A DNA stretch of 64,000 nucleotides from Paenibacillus flagellatus (GTDB lineage Bacteria > Bacillota > Bacilli > Paenibacillales > NBRC-103111): assembly GCF_003217775.1 (NCBI RefSeq), contig NZ_QJVJ01000013.1, positions 109,678-173,677 on the forward strand, given 5' to 3'. Of the stretch, positions 8,216 through 17,234 are shown piece after piece. The notes under the pieces were generated by a model. The model saw only the letters and a list, made by a program, of their open reading frames with translations, was not told the origin of the DNA and ran no database searches. How positions within the stretch are numbered: position 1 is the stretch's first letter; every line of letters begins with the position of its first letter. A program made the position numbers and the translations under genes.

Positions 8216-9789
8216 AGAACGCCCGTCTCCGCCTACCGCCGATGCTGACGCCGCATTCGCTGCGGTTCCAGCTGCTGTCGCGCTCCCTGCTCGTCATGAC
8301 CGTCATCCTGCTGTTCATCGGCATTTTCCAATACGTATTCATGCGCGAATTTCTGTTCCAGAACAAAGCGGAAACGATGCAGAGCCAGCTGCGCTCCGTC
8401 TCCCGCGACGTGCTGCCTAATATCGTCGGAGGAGTCGACGGAGAGCCGTCCGGCGTTCCGCAAGGAGGTTCCCAACGGGGAGGGCAGGGCGGCTCCCAAG
8501 CAGGGCCGCAAGGCGGGCCCGACGGGGCCGGTCCGGGGCGGAAGCCGATGTTTGTTTTCCCGGATATGGCGTTTGCCGTCATCGACAATGCCGGAACGTT
8601 CACAAACATGTCCGACTGGCCGGGGGCGGGAACGCCTCCGCAGCTGGCCCCGGAGCAATACGAAGCGGCGAAATCGAAACGGATGGACGCCAACGCCGAA
8701 GTGAATTATACGATCGCGCGCGACGCCGAAGGGGACGAGCAGCTCGTCGTCCTGCAGCCGATCGACATGCGCGGCCGCCTGTTCGGGGTCGCCCAATTGA
8801 GCATGAAGACGTCGCTGATCATGGATGTGGCGGTCAGCCAGCTGATCGCGTTCGTCTCGCTGTCACTGCTCGCGCTGCTGCTCGGTCTGCTCGCGTTCGT
8901 GCCGGTGCTGCGGCGGACGCTCGTCCCGCTGTCGAAAATCGTACGCACGGTGGAGCGGATCGACGCCGGCAATCTCGACGAACGGTTCCCCGCGAAGCAG
9001 GGCCAATTGGAGCTGGACCGGCTGGCGATGTCGTTCAACGGCATGCTGGAGCGGCTCGAGGCGTCTTTCGAGGCCGAGAAGGAGGCGAAGGAGCAGATGC
9101 GCCGGTTCGTCGCCGACGCCTCGCACGAGCTGCGCACCCCGCTCACGTCGATTCACGGCTTTCTGGAGGTGCTGCTGCGCGGCGCCGCGAACCAGCCGGA
9201 CCAGCTTCACCGGGCGCTGAACAGCATGTACGGCGAGTCGGAGCGGATCAACAAGCTGGTGCGGGACTTGCTGCTGCTCGCGAAGCTGGACCAGGCCCCG
9301 GCCTTCGAGAGAAAGGAAGGAGAGCTGGACGTCCTGCTGCAGGAGATGGAGCCCCAGCTCCGGCTGCTAGCCGGAGGCCGCGACGTCGCGTTCCGCCTCG
9401 CTCCCGAGGCGCGCTGCATGTACGACGCCGACAAGATGAAGCAGGTCGTGCTGAATTTGTTCCACAACGCCGTCCAGCATACGGACCCGGAGAGCGGACG
9501 CATCGAGATCTCCGTCGGCATCGTTCCGGACGGCGTGGAGCTGACGGTGAAGGACAACGGGCCCGGAATTCCGGAGGAGCACCTGCCCCGCGTCTTCGAC
9601 CGGTTTTACCGGAGCGAATCGTCGCGCACCCGCAAGTCGGGCGGAGCGGGGCTCGGCTTGTCCATCACGCGGTCGATCGTCGACCTTCACGGCGGCACGA
9701 TTCGGGCGGAGAGCCGAGCCGGGGAAGGCGCGGCGTTCCATGTCACGCTGCCGGCGCCGCGCACGGCGGCCGTTTCCGCGGACGGATAA
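8212..9789 (+). CDS. Sensor histidine kinase partnered with the 7532 regulator
   Basis: 525 aa. Transmembrane helix 1 (about 26-48) is followed by an extracytoplasmic region (about 49-208) and helix 2 (about 209-232). HAMP, dimerisation and catalytic domains follow. The phospho-accepting His is H305 in ADASHELRTPLTSIHGF; the N box LNLFHNAVQHTD and G boxes DNGPGIP and GGAGLGLSI are intact. The sensor loop holds a Gly/Gln/Pro-rich tract (about 85-112) with PQGG repeats, like the C-terminal tail of the adaptor at 1356. The start ATG overlaps the regulator stop (ATGA). It is one of the two complete two-component systems in this window placed next to an efflux operon. Confidence 0.93.
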   Translation: MKNARLRLPPMLTPHSLRFQLLSRSLLVMTVILLFIGIFQYVFMREFLFQNKAETMQSQLRSVSRDVLPNIVGGVDGEPSGVPQGGSQRGGQGGSQAGPQGGPDGAGPGRKPMFVFPDMAFAVIDNAGTFTNMSDWPGAGTPPQLAPEQYEAAKSKRMDANAEVNYTIARDAEGDEQLVVLQPIDMRGRLFGVAQLSMKTSLIMDVAVSQLIAFVSLSLLALLLGLLAFVPVLRRTLVPLSKIVRTVERIDAGNLDERFPAKQGQLELDRLAMSFNGMLERLEASFEAEKEAKEQMRRFVADASHELRTPLTSIHGFLEVLLRGAANQPDQLHRALNSMYGESERINKLVRDLLLLAKLDQAPAFERKEGELDVLLQEMEPQLRLLAGGRDVAFRLAPEARCMYDADKMKQVVLNLFHNAVQHTDPESGRIEISVGIVPDGVELTVKDNGPGIPEEHLPRVFDRFYRSESSRTRKSGGAGLGLSITRSIVDLHGGTIRAESRAGEGAAFHVTLPAPRTAAVSADG

Positions 9790-9827
9790 CCGGGAAGCCG
9801 CCGAAGACAATCGCCTATAAGCGAAAG

Positions 9828-9857
9828 ACGCCATGATCCGTTCATGGCGTTATTTTT
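9828..9857 (+). terminator. Terminator of the two-component operon
   Basis: ACGCCATGA, loop TCCG, TCATGGCGT, then TATTTTT: a perfect stem with a T run, 39 bp after the kinase stop codon. Confidence 0.85.
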
Positions 9858-9951
9858 GCGTTCCCCGAATACTCCCGCAAGCATAAGATGGGGCTTGCCG
9901 ACAAAGGATAAAAACGCCAGTTTTGGCCATCATCTTGCGGGGGGTCGAGCG

Positions 9952-11046
9952 ATGCGGCCGGACAAACCTTTCACCGTCCTGCAAATGTATGTCGTCCTCA
10001 TGCTTTCCGTCGGCATATCCAATCACGTCATCTTGACGCCGGTGCTGCTCGGCATCGCCAAGCGGGACGCCTGGGTCGGCGCCGTCGCGGCGACGGTGCC
10101 GACGGCGCTGTGGGCGGTCGCGCTCGTGGCGGCGATTCGCAGAACCGGGAACGGCTCCTTGGCCGACTGGATCAAGGAGCGGTGCGGCCGATTCGTCCGC
10201 GGGGTCATCCTCGTACCGTTCGCCGCATACCTGTTCGTGACCGCTTGGGTATCGCTAACCGACACGGTTACGTGGGCGCAGGTGTCGTACTTGCCCAGGA
10301 CGCCTCGTATCGTGATCGTTCTTTTCTTCATGACGGTATGCTTCTTCGCCGTCAAAGCGGGCATCCGGGCGATCGCCATCACGTCGGGGCTGCTGCTGCC
10401 CGGCGTCGTCCTGCTGGGCGACATGGTCGCAACCGCCAACCTGAAGTACAAAGATTATACGCTGCTGCTGCCGTTGTTCACCCACGGCTACGGCCCCGCC
10501 CTGAAGGCGATGGCGTACACGTGCGGCAGCTTGTTCGAGCTGGTCGTCATCCTGCTCATGAAGCATCGGCTTTCGACCCGTATCCGGATCGGCGGCATGA
10601 CCGCATTCGTCGTCCTGCTGATCGGACTGACGGTCGGCCCGGTGACGGGAGCGATCTCCATGTTCGGACCGTTCGAGGCGGCCGAGCAGCGGTACCCGGC
10701 CTTCGAGCAATGGCGCATGGTGACGATGGGAAAATTCATATCCCATCTCGACTTTTTCTCGATCTACCAATGGATCGCGGGCTCGTTCGTCCGCGTCTCG
10801 CTGCTGCTCTTGCTGCTGTCGGAGACGATGGCCGGTGACGGCGCCGGCAAACGGACCTGGCTGTCCGCCGGGCTGTGCGCCCTGCTGGCGGCCGGAACGC
10901 TGCTGCCGCTGAACGACGCGGCGCTGATGGCCGTTATTGTGCACGGGTACTATCCGTCGGCGCTCGTCTTCGCGGCGTGTTTGCCGATATTGCTGCTGGC
11001 ACTGTCTTTGCTGCCGGCGCGAAGAAAGGAGGGGACGACCCCATGA
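9952..11046 (+). CDS. Spore germination permease, GerAB/GerBB family
   Basis: 364 aa, APC-superfamily membrane protein with about ten transmembrane helices, the B subunit of a nutrient germinant receptor in the inner spore membrane. The start MRPDKPFTVLQMYVVLMLSV is typical of the family. ATG 9952 gives normal length; the SD (GCGGGGGG) is modest, and further in-frame codons upstream run into the preceding terminator. It overlaps gerAA by 4 nt (ATGA). Gene order here is B-A-C instead of the A-B-C order of the B. subtilis gerA operon. Expression is expected late in the forespore; I could not identify a convincing SigG promoter. Confidence 0.88.
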   Translation: MRPDKPFTVLQMYVVLMLSVGISNHVILTPVLLGIAKRDAWVGAVAATVPTALWAVALVAAIRRTGNGSLADWIKERCGRFVRGVILVPFAAYLFVTAWVSLTDTVTWAQVSYLPRTPRIVIVLFFMTVCFFAVKAGIRAIAITSGLLLPGVVLLGDMVATANLKYKDYTLLLPLFTHGYGPALKAMAYTCGSLFELVVILLMKHRLSTRIRIGGMTAFVVLLIGLTVGPVTGAISMFGPFEAAEQRYPAFEQWRMVTMGKFISHLDFFSIYQWIAGSFVRVSLLLLLLSETMAGDGAGKRTWLSAGLCALLAAGTLLPLNDAALMAVIVHGYYPSALVFAACLPILLLALSLLPARRKEGTTP

Positions 11047-12515
11047 CCGTCGAGCTGCCGGAACTGAACGAGCCCAAGCTGCGGGAGCTGTTCGCCCGCT
11101 CGGACGATATCCGCATCGAATCGTGCGAGTTCGGCCCGGCACCCGTCCGGCATCAAGTCGTGCTGCTTTATTGCGAAGGAATGGCCGATACGAAGCTGAT
11201 TCATCAGCTCTTGCTCCCCCGCCTGCACGAGATGCTCGGCGGGGTGCGTACGATCGATCGGGAGCTGGTGGAGCGGAACGAAACGCTGCTGCTCCGGCCG
11301 ATCCCCGGCGTCGGCGGGAAGGAAGGGCTCATGACGAGCTTGTACTCGGGGATGCTCGTCCTTTGGTTCGAGTCCGCGGGCTTGTGGTACGCGCTCGATA
11401 TTTCCGATCCGCCGAACCGCAAGCCGGAGGAATCAAGCACGGAAGTGTCGATCAAGGGGCCGCGGGACGCTTTTACCGAAAGCGTGACGACGAACGTGGC
11501 ACTGATCCGCAAACGGTTGAAATCCCATTCGCTGCGCTGCGAGAAGACGGATATCGGCGTACGCAGCCGGACGACCGTCGCCCTGCTCTACATCGACGAT
11601 GTCGCGAACCCCGAGATGGTCGGCGAAGCCCGGCGAAGGCTCGCGAGGATCCGGATCGACGGCTTGGTCAGCAGCAAGCAGCTCGAGGAGGAGCTGGTCG
11701 ACACGCCTTTCTCGCTGTTCCCGCTGATGAACTATATCGGGCGGCCCGATTACGCCGCGGACAGCCTGCTTCGCGGCCGCATGTGCCTGATCGTGGAAGG
11801 CTCGCCGATGGCGCTCATCGCTCCCGCCAACCTTGCGTTGATCGTCAAATCGCCGGAGGACGTTCATTTCCCGTTTTACTATGTGGCGATCGAGCGGATG
11901 CTGCGTTTTTTCGGACTGCTGCTCGCCATTTTTTTGCCCGGCTTCTACATCGCCGTGACGGCGTTCCATTTCGACCAGATCCCGTTCCCGCTGCTCGCGA
12001 CCATCACGTCGGTGCGGATCGGCCTCCCGCTATCCGGCCCGATGGACTTTTATATCATGCTGTTCCTGTTCGAGCTGTTCCGGGAAGCGGGGATGCGCCT
12101 GCCCAAGGCCGTCGGGCAGACGATCGCCGTAGTCGGAGGCCTCATCGTCGGCGACGCGGCCATCCGCGCGGGGATTACCGGCCCGGCTACGCTCGTCGTC
12201 GTGGCGATTTCGACCATGGCCATGTTTACGCTCGTCAACCAATCGTTGGCGGGCTCCGTGACGCTGCTGCGCATTATCATTTTGATCGCCTCCACGGTTC
12301 TCGGCATGTTCGGCTTCATGACGGCGGTCGTCGCGCTCGCGCTCTACTTGGCGACGCTGGAATCGTTCGGCGTTCCTTATATGGCTCCGCTGTCGCCTCC
12401 GACGTTCCGTGACCTCTTCCTCGCGATCTTCGCGAAGCCGTTCCGGTGGATCGTGCGGCGTCCTTCGTTCCTCCGTCCGGTCGACGGTACGAGGAAACGG
12501 GGCGATTCCTCGTGA
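11043..12515 (+). CDS. Spore germination protein, GerAA/GerA family
   Basis: 490 aa, A subunit of the germinant receptor. A hydrophilic N-terminal domain (about 1-255) contains the family-typical stretches VLLYCEGMADTKLI, TVALLYIDDVANP and YIGRPDYAADSLLRGRM. It is followed by four to five membrane helices (about 285-430) with PFPLLATITSVRIGLPLSGP. The start ATG lies 8 nt after AAGGAGGGG and overlaps the preceding stop. The stop overlaps the GTG of the C subunit gene. Full family length; no damage seen. Confidence 0.92.
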   Translation: MTVELPELNEPKLRELFARSDDIRIESCEFGPAPVRHQVVLLYCEGMADTKLIHQLLLPRLHEMLGGVRTIDRELVERNETLLLRPIPGVGGKEGLMTSLYSGMLVLWFESAGLWYALDISDPPNRKPEESSTEVSIKGPRDAFTESVTTNVALIRKRLKSHSLRCEKTDIGVRSRTTVALLYIDDVANPEMVGEARRRLARIRIDGLVSSKQLEEELVDTPFSLFPLMNYIGRPDYAADSLLRGRMCLIVEGSPMALIAPANLALIVKSPEDVHFPFYYVAIERMLRFFGLLLAIFLPGFYIAVTAFHFDQIPFPLLATITSVRIGLPLSGPMDFYIMLFLFELFREAGMRLPKAVGQTIAVVGGLIVGDAAIRAGITGPATLVVVAISTMAMFTLVNQSLAGSVTLLRIIILIASTVLGMFGFMTAVVALALYLATLESFGVPYMAPLSPPTFRDLFLAIFAKPFRWIVRRPSFLRPVDGTRKRGDSS

Positions 12516-13678
12516 TCCGGCGTCTGGGCAAGCCGGCGATCGGAATGGTGCTTCTTCTTCTGCTGGCCGGCTGCTGGGATATCAAGCCGATCCAGGATAC
12601 GAACTACATGACCGCCATCGGCTACGACTACGAGGACGGCAGCTATATTGTTTACGGCCAGCTGCTCGACTTCGCCAACGTGTCGAAGCAGGAGGGCGGA
12701 AAAGCGAGCCAGCCCGCTCCGGTTTGGTCGGGACGGGAGGAGGGAAGCACCGTCATCGAGGCGATGACCCGGCTCGTCAAAAGCTCGCAGCAGCCCATGT
12801 TCTGGGGGCACGTCTCCTCGATCGTCTTCAGCGAAAGAGCGCTGCGGCGCGGAATCGATACGTATTTGGACGGGCTCATCCGGTACCGGGAATTGCGGTA
12901 TACGCAATGGGTATACGGCACGAAGGAGCCGATCGACCGGCTGTTCGCCGTCAAGCCTTTTTTCAATCTGTCTCCGCTGGCTTCGATTTTGCACCAGCCC
13001 GAGGACAACTATCGGCAGCGCTCCTACATTCGTCCGATCCGGCTTCACCGGGCGGTGGCCCACCTGAGGGAGCCTGGTTACACCATGCTGCTTCCTTCGC
13101 TCGGCATCGATGCCGGGGTGTGGAAGCGGGACGGCTCGAACGATCCGAAGCTCGTCATCGGCGGCGTGTTCGCCATCGCCCGCTCGAAGCCGGCGGTCTG
13201 GATCCCGGAATCGGAGCTGACCGGACTTCGATGGCTGGAGGAAGGGACGAGACGGTCGAGCGTGATCGTCAGCCGGAATGGAGCGGAAGCCGGCACCGTC
13301 ACGATCGAGCGGCCGCGCGTCGAGGTGTCGGTGCTGCCGTCCGGCGGGAACGGCAAGCCGGAATTCGCCGTCCGCATCCGCGGCAAAGGGAACGTGTCGG
13401 AGCTGCTGACGGAAATGGACGTTTCGGAAATCGAGAAGGAAGCGAGCCGGACCATCGTGTCCGAAATCGAGCGAACGTATGCATACGGGCGCAAAAACGG
13501 AATCGATCTGTATCACCTCGGCCACGAGCTCTACCGGCGAAAATTTCCGCTCTGGAGCAAGCTGACGCGCTACGGGGAGTCTCCGCTGACGGACGCCGTC
13601 CTGAAGTCGATCCAGGCGGACATCCGGGTCGCCCATACGGGGATGTACAAGCTGGATACGGTGAAGTCGGACTATTGA
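12512..13678 (+). CDS. Germination lipoprotein, Ger(x)C family
   Basis: 388 aa, C subunit of the germinant receptor. A short lipoprotein signal with lipobox LLAGC (Cys about 20) is followed by WDIKPIQDTNYMTAIGYD, the hallmark start of Ger(x)C proteins. The C-terminal GerAC-like domain contains EIERTYAYGRKNGIDLYHLG. GTG 12512 is used as start because it overlaps the GerAA stop (GTGA) and places the signal peptide correctly; the SD is weak, so translation is probably coupled. The reading frame continues open for 48 codons beyond the TGA (see separate entry). Confidence 0.92.
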   Translation: MIRRLGKPAIGMVLLLLLAGCWDIKPIQDTNYMTAIGYDYEDGSYIVYGQLLDFANVSKQEGGKASQPAPVWSGREEGSTVIEAMTRLVKSSQQPMFWGHVSSIVFSERALRRGIDTYLDGLIRYRELRYTQWVYGTKEPIDRLFAVKPFFNLSPLASILHQPEDNYRQRSYIRPIRLHRAVAHLREPGYTMLLPSLGIDAGVWKRDGSNDPKLVIGGVFAIARSKPAVWIPESELTGLRWLEEGTRRSSVIVSRNGAEAGTVTIERPRVEVSVLPSGGNGKPEFAVRIRGKGNVSELLTEMDVSEIEKEASRTIVSEIERTYAYGRKNGIDLYHLGHELYRRKFPLWSKLTRYGESPLTDAVLKSIQADIRVAHTGMYKLDTVKSDY

Positions 13679-14009
13679 CGAATAGGCTCCTTGTTTCCGG
13701 ACTGGGCGGTCGGGTTCTTTACGGGATTGGGGCCGGACGCTAGCGTCATCCGCCCCGAATCGGTTCGGGAGGGGATCCGGGGACGACTGAAGCGGCAGTT
13801 GGACATGTATGCGGCACGAACGTGAGGCCTGATCGCGGCCGCGTGCGGAGGTCCTCTCTCGCCAAAGGACGGTTGAATCGTTCCTCGGGCCAGCATACAA
13901 TGTCAGTAACGGTCGCCTGACGAAAAATCGGGCTCATGGCGCGGATTTTTCGCGGATCGGGCATCCTATAACCCGAATACTATCCGCATGCGGGGAAGGG
14001 CGTGATTTC
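13679..14009 (+). other. Intergenic region with an in-frame 48-codon extension after gerC and the thioesterase promoter
   Basis: Directly after the Ger(x)C stop the same frame stays open to a TGA at 13823-13825 and reads protein-like (PDWAVGFFTGLGPD, ESVREGIRGRLKRQLDMYAA). It could be a decayed C-terminal gene tail or a short ORF from a TTG at 13691; no good SD supports it. The rest (13826-14009) holds AT-richer sequence before the thioesterase but no gene I can support. Confidence 0.35.
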
Positions 14010-14525
14010 ATGGTGGAGCAGCGGTTCGTGAAGGAATCCCGGTGCTACAAGACGTTCCGCGTATTTCCGACGGACGTGAACAATTACAATACGCTGTTCG
14101 GCGGCAAGCTGATGGCCTATATCGACGACATCGCCTCCATCTCGGCCGCCAAGCACAGCCGATGCTCGGTCGTTACCGCGTCCACGGATTCGGTCGATTT
14201 CCTGTCACCCATTCCGATGACCAGCTCGGTATGTCTCGAATCGTTCGTGACGTGGACGGGGCGCAGCTCGATGGAGGTGTTCGTCAAAGTCATTACCGAG
14301 GATCTGATGAGCGGGGAGCGGAAAATTGCGGCAACGTCGTTTCTGACGTTCGTCGCCTTGGACGACGAGCTGAAGCCGAAGCCGGTGCCGAGGGCGGTAC
14401 CGGAGACGGAGGAGGAGATCCGGCTGCACGAGACGGCGACGGTTCGCGCGGATATGCGAAGACACCGCCGGGACGAGAGCAAAAAGTTCGCCGATGTGCT
14501 GACGACGACCTACTCCTGGGAATAG
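14010..14525 (+). CDS. Acyl-CoA thioesterase, hotdog fold (YkhA/YciA type)
   Basis: 171 aa. Single hotdog domain hydrolysing acyl-CoA thioesters in the cytosol. Family features are FPTDVNNYNTLFGGKLMAYI (active-site region with N and G-G-K) and a D-x8 hotdog helix DDIASISAAKHS. SVVTASTDSVDFLSPI and the SFLTFVALDDE strand are also typical. The C-terminal 40 residues are charged, as in Bacillus YkhA-like proteins. The ATG follows GGGGAAGGGCG by about 7 nt. Monocistronic by position. The frame after its stop stays open for another 47 codons with unrelated protein-like sequence. Confidence 0.87.
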   Translation: MVEQRFVKESRCYKTFRVFPTDVNNYNTLFGGKLMAYIDDIASISAAKHSRCSVVTASTDSVDFLSPIPMTSSVCLESFVTWTGRSSMEVFVKVITEDLMSGERKIAATSFLTFVALDDELKPKPVPRAVPETEEEIRLHETATVRADMRRHRRDESKKFADVLTTTYSWE

Positions 14526-14666
14526 GGCGCGGGTTTATACCCGTTGCAGGATGGCGCGCTCGAGACGAGCTTCGGCCGGGCGCAGGCGGCGATGGAGGCG
14601 GAGCCGGCCGGCGCCACGCTCGAAACGATCGTCCTCGATATCGCGCGGCGCGAAGGCATCGGCTGA
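14526..14666 (+). other. In-frame 47-codon protein-like tail after the thioesterase
   Basis: In the same frame as the thioesterase, just beyond its TAG, the sequence reads LYPLQDGALETSFGRAQAAM then TLETIVLDIARREGIG and a TGA. It looks like the end of a real protein but has no start or SD of its own. It is most likely the leftover of a deleted gene; I cannot name the family. Confidence 0.35.
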
Positions 14667-14695
14667 TTCCGCCCCGATTCGCTCCGCTCCTTTCT

Positions 14696-15919
14696 TCAAG
14701 AGGGAAGGGCGGCGGATGGCCGTTTCCTCCCCAGGACGGCGTTCAGCCGTTCCGTAAGCAGCAGCATGGCCCCGGCCGATAAGACAAGATAGATCGGGAA
14801 AATCCCGATGGACGAGAAGCCGGCAACCCATCCGAGAAGCGGCGGCATCAACGTGCTGCCCGTGTACGCAACCGCCATTTGGTATCCCATAAGGGTGGAA
14901 GCGTTCGACTTGCCGAAGCGGACCGGCGTCTCGTGCAGCATGCACGGGTAGATCGGTGCCAAGCCGAGGCCCGCGATCAGAAATCCCGCCAGCGCGAACG
15001 AAGGTGGCAGCGGCAGCAGCAAGACGATCACCCCGGTCAACGCCACGACCTGACCTCCCCGAATGAGCAGCCGGTTGTTCACTTGGAACGTGATGAAACC
15101 GGTGACGAATCTCCCGACGGTAATGCCTGCATAATAAAGGGACACCCATTTCGCCGCCGTGTCTGCGGGCAATTCGTGTTCGCGGACGAGAAAGCTGCTT
15201 CCCCAAAGGCCGAGCGTGGATTCAACCCCGCAATACAACAAAAACGAAAGCAAGGCAAGCTTTACGCCCTTCGCTTTGAGGGGCTTCGCGGCGCCATTCC
15301 CCGAATCGTCCGCCGATGCCGACACCGACACCGCTTCGGTCGAAGCGCGCTCCGCGGTCCCTCGTCCAAGGGAGCGGCGGTTCCACAACGGTAACGACGC
15401 CAGCAGCACCGCCACCAGCAGGCACTGAATGCCGGCAACCGCCAAATAGCCGTCCCGCCAAGCGGCTTGCTGCGAGATAAAGTGCGCCATAATCATAGGA
15501 CCGGCGGTCGCGCCGACTCCCCAGAAGCAGTGCAGCCAGCTCATATGATGCGCCTTGTAGTGCGCGGCCACGTAATGGTTCAGCCCGGCATCGACGGAGC
15601 CCCCGCCTAGTCCGAGCGGAATGCAGCACACGATCAGCCAGAAGACGGACGGGACGAAGGCGAAGCCCAGAAGCGCGCCGGCCGTCATGACGCAGCTGAA
15701 GAGCGTTACTTTTCCGGTCCCGAATCGACGTAGCAAGGCTCCGCTCGAAAGACTGGAGACGATCGTCCCGCCGGCAATGACCATGAAGAGCACGCCGGCC
15801 ATTCCCAAGGGCGCTTGCAATTGCGGCTGCATGGCGGGCCAAGTCGCGCCCAGCAAGGAATCGGGCAAACCGAGACTGATGAAGGCCAAGTAAATGATCA
15901 CAAGCAATATCGTTCCCAT
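14696..15919 (-). CDS. MFS transporter (FucP/sugar-efflux-like, 12 helices)
   Basis: 407 aa, about twelve transmembrane helices. The first ones (ILLVIIYLAFISLGLPDSLL) and the helix-5 region HCFWGVGATAGPMIMAHFIS resemble the FucP/YfkF-like subgroup of MFS permeases found next to ROK regulators in Firmicutes. A cytoplasmic loop of about 30 residues (Ser/Ala-rich) separates the two halves. The start ATG has GAGAGG about 7 nt upstream and is only 4 nt from the stop of the ROK regulator, so both form one operon under the palindrome at 16999. A sugar or sugar-derived substrate is likely but not proven. Confidence 0.82.
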   Translation of the reverse strand: MGTILLVIIYLAFISLGLPDSLLGATWPAMQPQLQAPLGMAGVLFMVIAGGTIVSSLSSGALLRRFGTGKVTLFSCVMTAGALLGFAFVPSVFWLIVCCIPLGLGGGSVDAGLNHYVAAHYKAHHMSWLHCFWGVGATAGPMIMAHFISQQAAWRDGYLAVAGIQCLLVAVLLASLPLWNRRSLGRGTAERASTEAVSVSASADDSGNGAAKPLKAKGVKLALLSFLLYCGVESTLGLWGSSFLVREHELPADTAAKWVSLYYAGITVGRFVTGFITFQVNNRLLIRGGQVVALTGVIVLLLPLPPSFALAGFLIAGLGLAPIYPCMLHETPVRFGKSNASTLMGYQMAVAYTGSTLMPPLLGWVAGFSSIGIFPIYLVLSAGAMLLLTERLNAVLGRKRPSAALPS

Positions 15920-15923
15920 GCGT

Positions 15924-16979
15924 CTACCTCTCGCTTCCTATTCGATCCGATCTTGCCGGCGCGGCAATCATCAGCTCGATGCCGAGCTGCCGCAAGCCGT
16001 ATAAATAGTCTTCTTTCCAGTCGCTTGCCGTAAGCTTCGGGAGATGCTCCCGGGGGAAGTAAGCCGCGCTTCGTTGCGCAATGCTCTCCAGTAGGATGGG
16101 GTCGACCTCGTTATCGCTGAAAATGAACGTGTCGGGGTTCAATATGGCCGAGATCGCGGCCACCAACCGGCCGACCGCGTCGACCCCGTCTCCCTCGTTC
16201 CACCGCGGGCTTCCCGATGCTTCGCTTCCGGTCAGCGCCTGCAAAAAATTCCGGTCGTCATATTGTGGAACGAACGATACTTCTCCCGCGAAAAACGTAC
16301 TGCCTCGCACCACGTCTCCGTTGACCAGAATGCCTGCGCCCGGACCGTTCTGGCCGAAATAAAGGTAAACCATCGTAGGAGGGCTCGCGATGCTCCGCTT
16401 CTTGTAATACCCCCGGACGGCGGCGTTCATATCGTTCTCTACGAGGACGGGAATGGAAAATCGCGCTTCGAGATACCTCTTCAGGTCGAAACCGCGATAA
16501 GTCTCATACCCGGGAGTATAGATGATGCGGCCGTTGTCGACGGATGCGGGCACTCCGATCGCCAAAGCGCCTACCGATGGGTGGGAATCGACGACGGATT
16601 CGACGAAGGCCGCCAGCTTCTCCACGCCTTCCGTCAGAAAACTCGAAGTGACGTCCGCGTCCTTTATTTCGCCGAAACCGTTGTATAGCGTAAAATAGGT
16701 TTCCGTCTTCTCCAAAATAACGGCAAGTCCCAGCCGATAATCCGGATTGTAGGCGTAACGCTGCGCCCTTCGTCCTCCGCTCGATTCGTCGAGTCCGACG
16801 AGGGACAGCTCCCCGTCGTTCTCCATTAGGGTTAGAAATTTGCTTGCCGTCGGGAAGCTGATTCCGAGCCTTTCGCTTAGCTCCGCCTTCGTCTTGCTCC
16901 CCTCGTTAAGCAGGACCGCTCTTATTCCGCTCCGAATTCGTTGGCCGTTCTCTTTCGGGTTCGCGGGACGCTCGATCAT
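15924..16979 (-). CDS. ROK-family (NagC/XylR-type) transcriptional regulator
   Basis: 351 aa. N-terminal winged helix (about 10-75, TKAELSERLGISFPTASKFL as recognition helix) followed by a ROK/ASKHA ATPase-like domain (AIGVPASVDNGRIIY, VENDMNAAVRGYY, FGQNGPGAGILVNGDVVRG). The usual ROK zinc-binding CXCGXXGC motif is absent: the segment after FAGEVSF reads VPQYDDRNFLQAL, so the metal site is lost. SD GGAGGTGAT is 7 nt before the ATG. A perfect 10-bp inverted repeat lies 20 bp upstream and is the probable autoregulatory operator. The next gene in the operon is an MFS transporter. Confidence 0.87.
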   Translation of the reverse strand: MIERPANPKENGQRIRSGIRAVLLNEGSKTKAELSERLGISFPTASKFLTLMENDGELSLVGLDESSGGRRAQRYAYNPDYRLGLAVILEKTETYFTLYNGFGEIKDADVTSSFLTEGVEKLAAFVESVVDSHPSVGALAIGVPASVDNGRIIYTPGYETYRGFDLKRYLEARFSIPVLVENDMNAAVRGYYKKRSIASPPTMVYLYFGQNGPGAGILVNGDVVRGSTFFAGEVSFVPQYDDRNFLQALTGSEASGSPRWNEGDGVDAVGRLVAAISAILNPDTFIFSDNEVDPILLESIAQRSAAYFPREHLPKLTASDWKEDYLYGLRQLGIELMIAAPARSDRIGSER

Positions 16980-16998
16980 GAAGCTATCACCTCCGATA

Positions 16999-17022
16999 AC
17001 TTATTAAACAGATTTAATAAGT
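16999..17022. promoter_or_regulatory. Perfect inverted-repeat operator upstream of the ROK regulator
   Basis: ACTTATTAAA and TTTAATAAGT form perfect 10-bp arms around CAGA. The AT-rich TTATTAAA half-site form and the position just before the start of a ROK gene fit NagC/Mlc-type operators. Confidence 0.65.
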
Positions 17023-17110
17023 GCTCATTCATCATAACCGAAAAGGACGGCAAAGAGAAGAGCCGCATTGCCGTTACCTTTGCCCCAAAAAGCCCGAGGG
17101 ACCGGTCGAA

Positions 17111-17131
17111 CGGTGACATTCGGTGTCACCG
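17111..17131. other. Perfect 8-bp inverted repeat (CGGTGACA / TGTCACCG)
   Basis: The arms are separated by TTCGG and followed by GTTTCC. The T run is too short for a sure terminator; it could be an operator or a transcript hairpin in the region between the divergent ROK and nucleotidyltransferase genes. Confidence 0.4.
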
Positions 17132-17197
17132 TTTCCTGCTGCGATAATCGGGAAAGTCATTGACGTTCCTGTACCTTCAATGTTACGTTGTAATAAT

Positions 17198-17212
17198 ACC
17201 CATTTTATGGGT
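17198..17212 (+). other. Hairpin ACCCATTTTATGGGT just upstream of the nucleotidyltransferase SD
   Basis: A 6-bp perfect stem with a TTT loop ends 8 nt before AAGGAG at 17221. In mRNA it may influence translation start. A TAATAAT -10-like element lies immediately before it (17191). Confidence 0.4.
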
Positions 17213-17234
17213 CTTATTTTAAGGAGTGTTTGGC

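Noticed and set aside
9952..13678. Amino-acid permease operon instead of germination receptor
   Set aside because: The APC-type gene is overlapped by GerAA- and Ger(x)C-type genes, which fixes it as a germinant receptor.
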